A DNA stretch of 64,000 bases, taken from contig NZ_CP082928.1 of assembly GCF_023517795.1 (NCBI RefSeq), positions 4,092,001 through 4,156,000 on the forward strand. Direction: 5' to 3'. Made by a program: the position numbers and the translations under genes. Positions 1 through 8,797 of the stretch are shown piece by piece; the stretch's first letter is position 1; every line of letters begins with the position of its first letter. The stretch is from Pseudomonas fulva (lineage in GTDB: Bacteria; Pseudomonadota; Gammaproteobacteria; Pseudomonadales; Pseudomonadaceae). The notes under the pieces were generated by a model that saw only the letters and a list, made by a program, of their open reading frames with translations, did not search any database and was not told the origin of the DNA.

Positions 1-794
1 ATCCGCTCGCTGCGCTCGATCAGCAAGAGCGCGTCTATTCGGAGTTCGAGGAACTGATTTCGCCCGCTGCTGCCCCCGACGACACCCGCCAGCGAGCCGA
101 CTATGCACGTATCGACATGGAAAGCCTGTTGGTTCCCGAGCTGGTCGAGGCGCCGCCGAAGGCAGAGTCGGTTCCCCAGACGGCACCGCGCGAGCAGCAG
201 TCCGAAGGCTTTTGGGAGAAGTTCGCAGCCGCACTTGGCGTGGACATCTCTGGCTACGACCAGGAGGCCAGAGAGTTGCTGGCGGTAAACGTTGCGCAGT
301 TGCTCAAACAAAGCGTCGCTGGCTTGCAGCAGAGCTTGCGCACCCGCAGCGAGCTGAAAAACGAGTTGCGTCTGGCGCAGACCACGGCATTGGGGTCTCA
401 GAAAAACCCGCTTAAGCTTGCCGGCGATGCCAGCGAGGCACTGGGCCTCTTGTTGCAGACGAATAAACCAGGGCAGCTCACCGCGCAGCAGGCTATATCG
501 CGCTCGTTCCGTGATTTGCAGGCGCACCAGGTGGCCATGTTGATGGCGAGCCGGGCCGCTGTTCGCGGCACTCTGGAGCATTTCTCACCACAGCAGCTCA
601 CGCTGCGTTTCGAGCGTGACAACAAGCCACTGTTTGCCACCTCCGGCAGCCGCTGGAAAGCCTACGGGCGTTATCACCAGGCGTTGCGGCAAGACGATGA
701 CTGGAGTGAGCGTCTGTTGGCGCGTGACTTCGCACAGGCCTATGAAGAGCAGGTGCGCCTTATTTCCACCCTGGATTCTGACCGTCAAGGATGA
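1..794 (+). CDS. tagH: T6SS FHA-domain protein TagH, C-terminal part (5' truncated)
   Basis: The reading frame is open from the window edge (first full codon at position 3) to the stop at 792-794, so the N-terminal forkhead-associated domain is outside the window. The visible ~263 residues are helical and match the C-terminal region of T6SS FHA proteins: an Asp-Ile-Ser-Gly-Tyr stretch early on, then a conserved block near the end (SRWKAYGRYHQAL, then FAQAYEEQ). FHA proteins bind phosphothreonine and link the Stk/Stp phosphorylation switch to T6SS assembly, which fits the stp1-stk1 pair downstream. The stop overlaps the first possible tssJ start (ATGA), implying translational coupling. The family call is firm from context and the C-terminal motif; the missing FHA domain cannot be checked here. 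Confidence 0.88.
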   Translation, partial: PLAALDQQERVYSEFEELISPAAAPDDTRQRADYARIDMESLLVPELVEAPPKAESVPQTAPREQQSEGFWEKFAAALGVDISGYDQEARELLAVNVAQLLKQSVAGLQQSLRTRSELKNELRLAQTTALGSQKNPLKLAGDASEALGLLLQTNKPGQLTAQQAISRSFRDLQAHQVAMLMASRAAVRGTLEHFSPQQLTLRFERDNKPLFATSGSRWKAYGRYHQALRQDDDWSERLLARDFAQAYEEQVRLISTLDSDRQG

Positions 795-1300
795 TGCACA
801 TGTTTTGTCGTTCGAACGCTTTAATCAAAACCTTGGCAGTGTTGGGCGCTGTCGTCGCACTGGCCGCCTGCTCGACACTGTCGCCGTACTCGCATGTCAC
901 CAAGCTCAACCTGACGCTGACGGCAAGTGACCAACTCAATCCCGACCTGAATGGGCGTCCGTCGCCAATCGTCGTGCGTCTGTATGAGCTCAAGCACCCG
1001 GTCGCCTTTGAGAACGCGGACTTCTTCAGCCTCTACGAACGTGCCAAGGAGTCCCTGGCGCCAGACATGGTGGCCACCGAGGAGCTCGAGCTGCGCCCAG
1101 GGCAAACAGTCGATCTCAAGCTCAGTGTCCAGGAGGGAAGTCGTTATGTCGGTGTAGTGGCGGCCTACCGGGATCTACCCGAGGCACGGTGGCGCTATAC
1201 GGTGCAGGTCGCTCCGTTGCAGATTACCGATGCCGATCTGACCCTCGATCAGAATGGCATTCGCAACACCCATGCATCGATTGCCAAGGCAGGTAACTGA
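791..1300 (+). CDS. tssJ: T6SS outer-membrane lipoprotein TssJ
   Basis: Product of up to 169 residues. It has a lipoprotein signal peptide (hydrophobic run ending in a lipobox, Leu-Ala-Ala-Cys) followed by a small beta-rich domain typical of TssJ, with the conserved PIVVRLYELK segment and a DFFSLYE motif. TssJ is anchored in the outer membrane facing the periplasm and docks onto the periplasmic domain of TssM to form the TssJLM membrane complex. Three in-frame ATGs lie at 791, 794 and 800. The AAGG at 786-789 is best spaced for the ATG at 800, while the ATG at 791 gives the classic ATGA overlap with tagH, so the exact start is uncertain. tssK begins 2 nt after the stop. Confidence 0.93.
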   Translation: MMHMFCRSNALIKTLAVLGAVVALAACSTLSPYSHVTKLNLTLTASDQLNPDLNGRPSPIVVRLYELKHPVAFENADFFSLYERAKESLAPDMVATEELELRPGQTVDLKLSVQEGSRYVGVVAAYRDLPEARWRYTVQVAPLQITDADLTLDQNGIRNTHASIAKAGN

Positions 1301-1302
1301 AC

Positions 1303-2634
1303 GTGAACTTCCATAAAGTCATTTGGCAGGAAGGCATGCTGCTGCGCCCGCAGCACTTCCAACACAGTGATCGCTACTACGACCACCAGATGAAGACCCG
1401 CACTCAGCTGTTGGGTGCTTACACCTGGGGTTTCCTGAGCCTGGACATCGATCTGCAATTTCTCAATATGGGCAAGTTGGTGGTGAGCCAGGCTTCGGGC
1501 ATTCTCCCGGATGGCAGCCTCTTCGAGCTGGGCGGCAACGTTGAGCCCCTGGCGCTCGATGTGCCGCCCAATACTGGTAATACACCTATCTATCTGGCGC
1601 TGCCCTTGGTGACGGGCAATCACATCGAGGCGCGTCGCCCGGAGCAGTCCGATGTCTTGGCGCGCTACACCGCCTACGAGGCAGAGGTCACCGACTCGAA
1701 CGCTGGCGATGACTCTTCCAGCCAGGTCAGCTGTGGTCGCCCGGACTTCAGGCTTCTGCTCGGTGAGCAGCAAAGTGATCAGGCTTACGTGAAGCTGAAG
1801 CTGTGCGAGGTGCTCGATGCTACGCCTGATGGCGTCATCAGCCTCGACCCGGATTTCGTGCCGACCTACATCCAGGCTCATGCTTCCAGCTACCTGCTGT
1901 CATGCCTCAAAGAGGTCATCAGCATGCTCAGCCACCGGGGCGACACCATCGCCGAGCGGATTCGCTCCAATGGCAAGGTGGGCGGTGCGGAGGTCGGCGA
2001 TTTCATGATGCTGCAGCTGATCAACCGGACCGAGTTGCTGCTGCGCCACTACCTGAACCTCGAACAGGTACACCCTGAAGAGCTGTACCGCACGCTGCTG
2101 ACCATGCTCGGTGATCTGGCGACCTTCTCGAGCGATAGCAAGAGACCCCGTCTGGACAGCCGATACCAGCACAGCGACCAAGGGGCGAGCTTTCGCAAAC
2201 TGATGGAGGCGATTCGTCAGGTCTTGTCGATGGTGCTGGAGCAGCATGCCATCGAACTGATCCTGCAAGCACGTCAATACGGCATTATCGTGTCGCCTCT
2301 GCACGATCACAAACTGCTGGGCTCTGCATCGTTCGTGCTGGCCGCCAGTGCCAATTGTGATTCGGAGGAGCTTCGTCATCGGCTCCCGGCACACCTGAAG
2401 GTCGGCCCGGTAGAGCGCATCCGCCAGTTGGTCAATCTGCATTTGCCGGGTATCAAGGTCAAACCCTTGCCGGTCGCTCCGCGGCAGATCGCATTCCACT
2501 CCAACAAAACCTATTTCATTCTCGAACTCAGTTCCGAAGACCTCGCACAACTCGAGCGCTCCGGTGGCTTCGCATTTCATGTATCTGGCGAATTCGCTGA
2601 GCTTGAACTGAAGTTCTGGGCCATAAGGAACTGA
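1303..2634 (+). CDS. tssK: T6SS baseplate protein TssK
   Basis: 443-residue product with a GTG start placed 2 nt after tssJ. It opens with the TssK signature (KVIWQEGMLLRPQHFQ) and keeps family length (about 440-450 residues). TssK is the cytoplasmic baseplate adaptor that connects the phage-like baseplate (TssEFG, VgrG) to the membrane complex through TssL and TssM. The C-terminal part (LELKFWAIRN) is the usual ending of the family. The gene sits inside a tightly spaced tssJ-tssK-tssL-tssM operon, so it is probably co-transcribed and translationally coupled. Confidence 0.96.
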   Translation: MNFHKVIWQEGMLLRPQHFQHSDRYYDHQMKTRTQLLGAYTWGFLSLDIDLQFLNMGKLVVSQASGILPDGSLFELGGNVEPLALDVPPNTGNTPIYLALPLVTGNHIEARRPEQSDVLARYTAYEAEVTDSNAGDDSSSQVSCGRPDFRLLLGEQQSDQAYVKLKLCEVLDATPDGVISLDPDFVPTYIQAHASSYLLSCLKEVISMLSHRGDTIAERIRSNGKVGGAEVGDFMMLQLINRTELLLRHYLNLEQVHPEELYRTLLTMLGDLATFSSDSKRPRLDSRYQHSDQGASFRKLMEAIRQVLSMVLEQHAIELILQARQYGIIVSPLHDHKLLGSASFVLAASANCDSEELRHRLPAHLKVGPVERIRQLVNLHLPGIKVKPLPVAPRQIAFHSNKTYFILELSSEDLAQLERSGGFAFHVSGEFAELELKFWAIRN

Positions 2635-2639
2635 CCGAC

Positions 2640-3509
2640 ATGATCAAGGACACGGATTACCACCAGGACGACAAGACCGTCCTGCTCGATCGTCAAGGGC
2701 AGCGGCCTGCCTCGAGCCCCCTGACCGACTTCGCCGCGCCGCCTCGTTTCGAGCAGCTGGAAGAGCGGATGATCTATGCCGCGCGCTTGCGCCCAGCCGA
2801 GGCGTTCAACGTCAGCCTCAACTCGCTCGTGGCTGCCGCTTCGGAGCTGTTATCCGAGGTGGTGCGCCTCAAGCACAGCGACAGTTATGAAGACCTCTAT
2901 GCGCTCAATGAGCGGCTGACTTCTGGCTTGAAACTGTTCGAAGTACGTGCGCTGCACAATGGTGCCGAGAGTAGCCAGGTGATGGCTGCCCGGTACGTGC
3001 TGTGTACGGTGGTGGACGAAGCCGTCGTGACCACGCCCTGGGGTAATGAAAGCGAATGGTCGCAGATGAGTCTGCTGAGCAGTTTCCACAATGAAACCTT
3101 CGGCGGGGAGAAGTTCTTTCAGCTCCTTGATCGACTGTCGAAAAACCCGGTCAAGCACTTGCCCATGCTGGAACTGATGTACCTGTGCCTGTCCCTGGGC
3201 TTTGAGGGCAAATACCGGGTGCAGGCGCGTGGCATGCTCGAGCTCGAGGGTATCCGCGATGCGCTGTATCGCCAGATTCGACAGCTGCGCGGCGATGTAC
3301 CGCGCGAGCTTTCGCCGCACTGGGAAGGTTTGAACGATCAACGCCGCAGTCTGGTACGCATCGTGCCGGCCTGGATGGTGGTGTTGTTCACCCTCGTTTG
3401 CCTGGTGGTGATGTATTCGGGTTTTGCCTGGGTATTGAGCGAGCAGCGAGACACCGTTCTGCAACCGTATCAGTCATTCGATCAAACCGCGACTCAGCCA
3501 CAGTCGTAA
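2640..3509 (+). CDS. tssL: T6SS inner-membrane protein TssL (DotU/IcmH family)
   Basis: 289-residue product starting 5 nt after tssK. It has a long cytoplasmic N-terminal helical domain containing the family motif around ALxNGxE and LCTVVDEAVxxTPWG, followed by a single C-terminal membrane segment (about residues 243-266, VVLFTLVCLVVMYSGFAW). There is no C-terminal OmpA/peptidoglycan-binding extension, so this is the short TssL form and any peptidoglycan-anchoring protein would be encoded elsewhere. TssL binds TssM and the baseplate (TssK/TssE). It is co-oriented with tssK and tssM in the same operon. Confidence 0.95.
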   Translation: MIKDTDYHQDDKTVLLDRQGQRPASSPLTDFAAPPRFEQLEERMIYAARLRPAEAFNVSLNSLVAAASELLSEVVRLKHSDSYEDLYALNERLTSGLKLFEVRALHNGAESSQVMAARYVLCTVVDEAVVTTPWGNESEWSQMSLLSSFHNETFGGEKFFQLLDRLSKNPVKHLPMLELMYLCLSLGFEGKYRVQARGMLELEGIRDALYRQIRQLRGDVPRELSPHWEGLNDQRRSLVRIVPAWMVVLFTLVCLVVMYSGFAWVLSEQRDTVLQPYQSFDQTATQPQS

Positions 3510-3522
3510 ACAGGGACGTGTA

Positions 3523-6500
3523 ATGAAGAATTTTTTCAAGAAGGTCGGCGCGTTCTTGCGTAAGACTTGGGTATGGACGCTGCTGCTGGTGCTCTTCGTC
3601 GCACTGCTCGTATGGTTCGTTGGGCCTTTGCTGGCGGTCGATGACTACAAGTTCTGGGCCAGCTCCACTTCCCGTTTGTTGACCATCAGTGTGCTGTTCC
3701 TCGTCTGGGGGTTGGCCATGGTCTTCGTCAGCTGGCGAGCTGGCGTGCGCAAGAAGGCTGAAGAGGAAAGTGACGACGGCCAGGAGCGTATTCGTCGTGA
3801 AGAACTGATCGATGAAGAGCAAAAGGAGCTTAAGGAGCGCTTCAAAGAGGCGCTTAGCACGCTCAAGACATCGAGCTTGTATCGTGGCCGCAGCGAGCGC
3901 TGGCGCAGTGACTTGCCCTGGTACCTGCTGATCGGCCCGCAGGGCGGGGGCAAGACCAGCTTGCTGGACTTTTCTGGCCTTGAGTTTCCGATCAACAAGA
4001 TCGACCGCAAGCTCACCCGCGACACCCTGGGCACCCGGCACTGTGACTGGTATTTCGCCGACCATGGCGTGCTGATCGATACCGCCGGCCGCTATCTGAC
4101 CCAACCGGATGCCGAAGTCGACGGCAATGCCTGGAGCACATTGCTCAACCTGCTTCGCAAGCGTCGTCGTAATCGACCGTTGAACGGCGTGCTGGTGACC
4201 ATTCCGGTCGAGACCCTGCTGCATGATAGCGAGCAACAGCTCGAGATTCTGGCCCGACAAGTGCGTGCGCGCCTGCAGGACGTCCACCAGAAGCTGCATG
4301 TCGATGTGCCGGTGTATCTGGTCTTGAGCAAGGCGGACAGCCTGCTGGGCTTCGATGAGTTCTTCGATCAACTGACCCGTGAAGAAAGCGACCAGGTGCT
4401 TGGCACCAGCTTTCGCAAAGAGCAGGTCGGCACCGACGTGGCGGTGCTGCGCAACGAGTTCGAAGAGCTGCTGCGCCGCCTCAACAGCCAAGTGATCATG
4501 CGCATGCACCAGGAGCGTGATACCCAGCGCCGCGGCCGCATTCTCGACTTCCCCCATCAATTGGGGCAGATCGGCGAGCGCCTCTGCCTGTTCGTCGATA
4601 TGGCGTTCACCGGTAACCGCTACCAGCGTGCCAGCCAGCTGCGCGGCTTCTACCTGACCAGCGCACCCCATCTGACCGGCGAAATGGATGCCACAGCTGC
4701 CAGCATTGGTGCCAATCTGGGCATGAGCGCCGGCGTACTGCCAACCCTGCGCAGCGGCCGCTCACGGTTCATTCATCACTTGCTAAGCCGGGTCATCTTT
4801 CCCGAAGCCGATCTCGCAGGCCTGGACAAGCGCGAGCGCAACCGTATCCATTGGGGCCAGCGTGCCTTGTACGTGGGCGCGCTTTCGGCCCTGGCGTTGT
4901 TCGGCGTGCTTTGGGCCACCGGCTTTTCGGCCAATTACGAACGACTGGAAAGCCTGCGCGCCTTGGCTCAAACCTGGACTCAGCAGCGTTCGGCCTTGAG
5001 CAGTCGTGATGATGCGATGGCCGCGCTCAAGGTGCTCGATACCAGCTACGCTGCGACCCAGGTCTTTCCGAAGACAGGCGACGTGAGTTACCACGAGCGG
5101 GGTGGCCTGTATCAGGGCGAACAGGTCAAGCCGGTAGTGGCGGCGGCCTATGAGCGTCAGCTCGAAGAGCAGTTGCTACCGCGGGTTGCCGGGATGCTGG
5201 AGGCTCAGGTCAGGGCCAATACCAAGGATCGTGACCGTCTGCTCAACAGTTTGCGCGCCTACCTGATGCTGAACATGAAGGACCGTCGTGACGTGCAGTG
5301 GCTCAAGGACTGGGTCGCGGCTGACTGGTCTCAGCGTTACATCGGCAATACCGCTGTGCAGAACGGTTTGAACGCTCACTTCGAGCGTCTGCTCAAGCAA
5401 CCGTTCGTATACCCCCTGAACGAGCAACTGGTGGCTCAGGCACGTCAGATATTGCGTAGCGAGTCCCTGGCCAACGTGGTTTACCGGATGCTGCGCGAGC
5501 AGGCTCGCACCTTGCCCGAGTACCGTCTGGATCAGCATCTCGGCCCGCAAGGCTCGCTCTTCTTTGGCGCTAACTACGTCATTCCGGGCTTCTACACCCA
5601 GCAGGGCTACCAGCAGTATTTCGCTGTGCAGGGCTCGATGCTGGTCACCGATATCCTGCGTGACAACTGGGTGTTGGGGGAGGGCGCGGACCTTAGCGTG
5701 ATGGATATGCGGCGCTTGATGGTCGAACTCGAGCAGTTGTATTTCCGTGATTACGCCAACTACTGGAGCGAAGCCCTGGGCCAGATTGGCCTGCTGGCGG
5801 CCAATGATTTCGCGGAGGGCGCTGAGCAGCTCGCCGGCCTTACCTCGGCCAACTCGCCGATTCTTCAGTTGCTGGTCGAGGTGAGGGAAAACACCCGCTT
5901 TCCTACCATCGCCGACGCAGCAGAGGGTGCTGCAGAGGCTGCAGGGCAGTTGGCGGAGCAGAACGGCAAACTTGGAAAGCTGGCCAATGCCGTTGCCGAC
6001 AAAGCGTCCGACAGCGTGGCGAAAAATCTGCCAGATACGTCGAGAAAGTCGTTGCAGAGCCGTTTCGAGCCGTTGCATCGCTTGCTTGACGATAACAACG
6101 GGCCGACCGCTGACCTGAGTTCAGCAATGGCGGCGCTCAACGATCTGCAGATGCAGGTGGCCAGCTTGGCTCGTGCCAGCGCGCCAGAGCAGGCAGCGTT
6201 CGAAATGGCCAAGAATCGCATGGGAGGGCAGCGCGATGCGCTGAGCGCTCTGCGTAGCTCCGCCGGTCGCCTGCCGCGGCCCGTGGGAGGATGGTTCAAC
6301 GTGCTGGCCGAAGACACCTGGCGGCTGGTGCTCAGCGATTCCTACCAATACCTGAACCAGCGTTATCAGAGCGAGCTGTATAGCTTCTACGGGAAGGCGA
6401 TCCGCCAGCGCTATCCCTTCGACGCCCATAGCGCGAGTGATGTGGCAATCGCGGATTTCCGTGAGTTCTTCAAGGCTCAGGGGATCTTCGATCGCTTCTT

Positions 6501-7050
6501 CGACAGTTACATGCGCCCATTCGTCAATGGCGACTCGGGCAATTACCGCATGCGTAGCGTCGATGGCTACAGCCTGCCCATCTCCAGGACGTACCTCGAC
6601 CAGATGGCGGCAGCGCAGACTATTCGCCAGAGCTTCTTTGCCGACAACCCTGCCGAACCTCAGGTGCAGTTCAAGCTCGAGCCTTACACGCTGGATTCGG
6701 CTGTCAGCCGCTCCGAATTCAAGCTCGGCGACAAGACCATGGAGTATCGCCATGGCCCGATCGTACCGATGGCGTTCAAATGGCCGACCGATGCCGAGGG
6801 CGGGCGTACCAGCCTGGTGCTCGACAGAATGGTCGGTCGACCTTTGGGTATCGAGAAGAACACAGGCCCCTGGTCACTGTTCAGGCTGTTCGATCTGATG
6901 GAAACCGAGTACCTCACGGGCCGCGATGTGCTGGTGCTCAAGGCCGATGTGGGCGGCATGCGCGCCAACTACCTGCTGACCAGCCAGCGTGCGCCGAATC
7001 CATTCGACATGAGTGCGCTGCGTAGCTTCCGTATGCCGGTGCAGCTCTGA
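3523..7050 (+). CDS. tssM: T6SS inner-membrane ATPase-like protein TssM (IcmF)
   Basis: 1175-residue product, full family length. Two N-terminal membrane segments (about residues 17-38 and 51-72) precede a cytoplasmic NTPase-like domain with an intact Walker A motif (GPQGGGKT, residues 138-145). A third membrane segment near residue 450 is followed by a large periplasmic domain ending in the IcmF C-terminal region (GPWSLFRL...LRSFRMPVQL). TssM spans the inner membrane and periplasm, binding TssJ at the outer membrane and TssL/TssK on the inside. Its stop overlaps the stp1 start by one base (TGATG). Walker A is degenerate in some TssM proteins but looks functional here. Confidence 0.96.
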   Translation: MKNFFKKVGAFLRKTWVWTLLLVLFVALLVWFVGPLLAVDDYKFWASSTSRLLTISVLFLVWGLAMVFVSWRAGVRKKAEEESDDGQERIRREELIDEEQKELKERFKEALSTLKTSSLYRGRSERWRSDLPWYLLIGPQGGGKTSLLDFSGLEFPINKIDRKLTRDTLGTRHCDWYFADHGVLIDTAGRYLTQPDAEVDGNAWSTLLNLLRKRRRNRPLNGVLVTIPVETLLHDSEQQLEILARQVRARLQDVHQKLHVDVPVYLVLSKADSLLGFDEFFDQLTREESDQVLGTSFRKEQVGTDVAVLRNEFEELLRRLNSQVIMRMHQERDTQRRGRILDFPHQLGQIGERLCLFVDMAFTGNRYQRASQLRGFYLTSAPHLTGEMDATAASIGANLGMSAGVLPTLRSGRSRFIHHLLSRVIFPEADLAGLDKRERNRIHWGQRALYVGALSALALFGVLWATGFSANYERLESLRALAQTWTQQRSALSSRDDAMAALKVLDTSYAATQVFPKTGDVSYHERGGLYQGEQVKPVVAAAYERQLEEQLLPRVAGMLEAQVRANTKDRDRLLNSLRAYLMLNMKDRRDVQWLKDWVAADWSQRYIGNTAVQNGLNAHFERLLKQPFVYPLNEQLVAQARQILRSESLANVVYRMLREQARTLPEYRLDQHLGPQGSLFFGANYVIPGFYTQQGYQQYFAVQGSMLVTDILRDNWVLGEGADLSVMDMRRLMVELEQLYFRDYANYWSEALGQIGLLAANDFAEGAEQLAGLTSANSPILQLLVEVRENTRFPTIADAAEGAAEAAGQLAEQNGKLGKLANAVADKASDSVAKNLPDTSRKSLQSRFEPLHRLLDDNNGPTADLSSAMAALNDLQMQVASLARASAPEQAAFEMAKNRMGGQRDALSALRSSAGRLPRPVGGWFNVLAEDTWRLVLSDSYQYLNQRYQSELYSFYGKAIRQRYPFDAHSASDVAIADFREFFKAQGIFDRFFDSYMRPFVNGDSGNYRMRSVDGYSLPISRTYLDQMAAAQTIRQSFFADNPAEPQVQFKLEPYTLDSAVSRSEFKLGDKTMEYRHGPIVPMAFKWPTDAEGGRTSLVLDRMVGRPLGIEKNTGPWSLFRLFDLMETEYLTGRDVLVLKADVGGMRANYLLTSQRAPNPFDMSALRSFRMPVQL

Positions 7051-7778
7051 TGCTGGTGGCCAGCCCTTGGCGTAGCGCCGCGCGAACCGATACGGGAAAG
7101 GTTCGCGCGCGCAACGAAGATGCTTTTCTCGATTGCCCTCAAGATGGTTTGTGGGTGGTCGCCGATGGCATGGGCGGCTATCAGGGCGGCGACGTCGCCA
7201 GCCAGCTGATCGTCGCCAGCCTGGCGGCGCTCCCGGTCGAGCAGAGCTTCGACGAGCGACTCACGGCGATTCGCCAATGCCTGCACTGGCTCAATCGCCG
7301 CTTGTCCCAGGAGTTGACCATCGTCGCTGAACGCCCCGACAACATCATCGGCAGCACCGTGGTGGTGTTGCTGGTGGAGGGCAGCCGCGGCGCCTGTATC
7401 TGGGCCGGCGACAGTCGTTGCTACCTGTGGCGTGGCCAGCGGTTGTATCAGTTGTCCAAGGATCACTCGCTGCAACAGCAATTGATTGATGAGCAGCAGC
7501 TGAGCCTAGCCGAAGCTAGGATTCACCCGGCGGCTCACGCATTGACCCGAGCGGTTGGTGCGGCCGAGCACCTGACCCTCGATGTACTGGAGTTCGAGGT
7601 TCACCCAGGCGATGCCTATTTACTGTGCAGTGATGGGCTTTACAACGGTATAAGCGGTGACGAGCTGGGCAACGCGCTTAGCCTAGCGCTGCCCCATATC
7701 GCGCTGGAACGCTTGTTCGATGGTGCTCTGCGCGGTTCTGCCCGGGATAACCTGACGGCGGTGGTGATCCGCCAATGA
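7050..7778 (+). CDS. stp1: T6SS-associated PP2C-type Ser/Thr phosphatase (Stp1/PppA)
   Basis: 242-residue PPM/PP2C phosphatase. Metal-binding motifs are visible in order: TGKVRARNEDAF near residue 18, VADGMGGYQGGD near 33, WAGDSR, LCSDGL, and RDNLTAVV at the C-terminus. It should dephosphorylate targets of the neighbouring kinase (FHA protein or other T6SS components) and so down-regulate secretion. The order tssM-phosphatase-kinase matches the P. aeruginosa H2-T6SS cluster (icmF2-stp1-stk1) rather than H1. The start overlaps the tssM stop and the stop overlaps the stk1 start (ATGA). Confidence 0.93.
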   Translation: MLVASPWRSAARTDTGKVRARNEDAFLDCPQDGLWVVADGMGGYQGGDVASQLIVASLAALPVEQSFDERLTAIRQCLHWLNRRLSQELTIVAERPDNIIGSTVVVLLVEGSRGACIWAGDSRCYLWRGQRLYQLSKDHSLQQQLIDEQQLSLAEARIHPAAHALTRAVGAAEHLTLDVLEFEVHPGDAYLLCSDGLYNGISGDELGNALSLALPHIALERLFDGALRGSARDNLTAVVIRQ

Positions 7779-8776
7779 ACGAGCTGCTGCGCGTTGCCGA
7801 CGAGCTACCGGTGCATGAAGAGCAGGATCGCGATCTGACGTATTTCGCTTTCGCCAAAGCAGCGCAGGCCCCGTCGTCTGCTAGTCGAGCCAGCCTGGCG
7901 GCAATGCCTGAAGTACTGGGCGGCCGGTATCGCATCGAGCGCTTGCTGGGTGCCGGAGGCATGGGCCTGGTTTACCGTGCTCGCGATCTGCTCACCGAGC
8001 AATTCGGCGACCCTGAGCCTTACATCGCATTGAAAATTCTCGGCGAAGAGTTTGCCGAGTCACCCGACGCGAGCGCTCTGTTGTATAGCGAGTTTGCGCT
8101 GGTGCGGCAGCTGCGCCACGACAATGTGCTACGCGCGCATACCTTCGAAGTGGACACGGACTGCCAGCGGGCCTTTTTCACCATGGAACTCATGCATGGT
8201 TTGACACTGGATAAGCTGCTCTGTGAACGGCCTCTGGGTATTGCCTGGCAAGAGCTGTGCACAATTGCGCTGCCGATGCTCGATGCATTGGCACACGCTC
8301 ATGCACAAGGTGTACTGCACGGCGATATGAAACCGAGCAACGTCATGGTCAGTGAGGAGGGCATTCGCTTGTTCGACTTCGGCCTTGGGCAGGCAGACGA
8401 GCGCGTACTGCCTGGCTTGCCGCATGTGAGCCGCGAACGTTTCAATGCCTGGACCCCAGGCTACGCCGCGCCGGAGCTGCTGGACGGTGAGCCGCTGACG
8501 ACCAGGGCCGATATTTACGGCGTCGCCTGTGTGATCTACGAGTTGGCGGGCGGTAAGCACCCGTTTCGCCGCCTACCTTCAAATCAGGCGCGTGATGCAC
8601 AACTCGAAGGTGAGCTGCATGCTCCCATGCACCTGCCAAGGCGCTGCTGGCCGGCGCTCAAGACTGCACTGACCTTCGACCCTGCGCAGCGCACCATCAC
8701 TGCCCAGGAACTGCGTGATGCATTGGACGCTCCGCCGTCCTGGCTGAAACGCCTGACAGGCCAGCACAACGGATGA
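7775..8776 (+). CDS. stk1: T6SS-associated Ser/Thr protein kinase (Stk1)
   Basis: 333-residue eukaryotic-like kinase. It shows a glycine loop (LGAGGMG, residues 58-64), the ATP-binding lysine in IALKIL (K87), a catalytic loop HGDMKPSN (residues 182-189) and a DFG motif (201-203). The HRD arginine is replaced by Gly. There is no membrane segment or extracellular sensor domain, unlike the larger PpkA kinases of H1-type systems, and the length agrees with P. aeruginosa Stk1. It overlaps stp1 by 4 nt. The last ~70 codons (from about 8564) are duplicated downstream at 16049-16261, showing that the payload duplication breakpoint lies inside this gene. Confidence 0.92.
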   Translation: MNELLRVADELPVHEEQDRDLTYFAFAKAAQAPSSASRASLAAMPEVLGGRYRIERLLGAGGMGLVYRARDLLTEQFGDPEPYIALKILGEEFAESPDASALLYSEFALVRQLRHDNVLRAHTFEVDTDCQRAFFTMELMHGLTLDKLLCERPLGIAWQELCTIALPMLDALAHAHAQGVLHGDMKPSNVMVSEEGIRLFDFGLGQADERVLPGLPHVSRERFNAWTPGYAAPELLDGEPLTTRADIYGVACVIYELAGGKHPFRRLPSNQARDAQLEGELHAPMHLPRRCWPALKTALTFDPAQRTITAQELRDALDAPPSWLKRLTGQHNG

Positions 8777-8797
8777 CAACCGAACAGGGAGTACACG

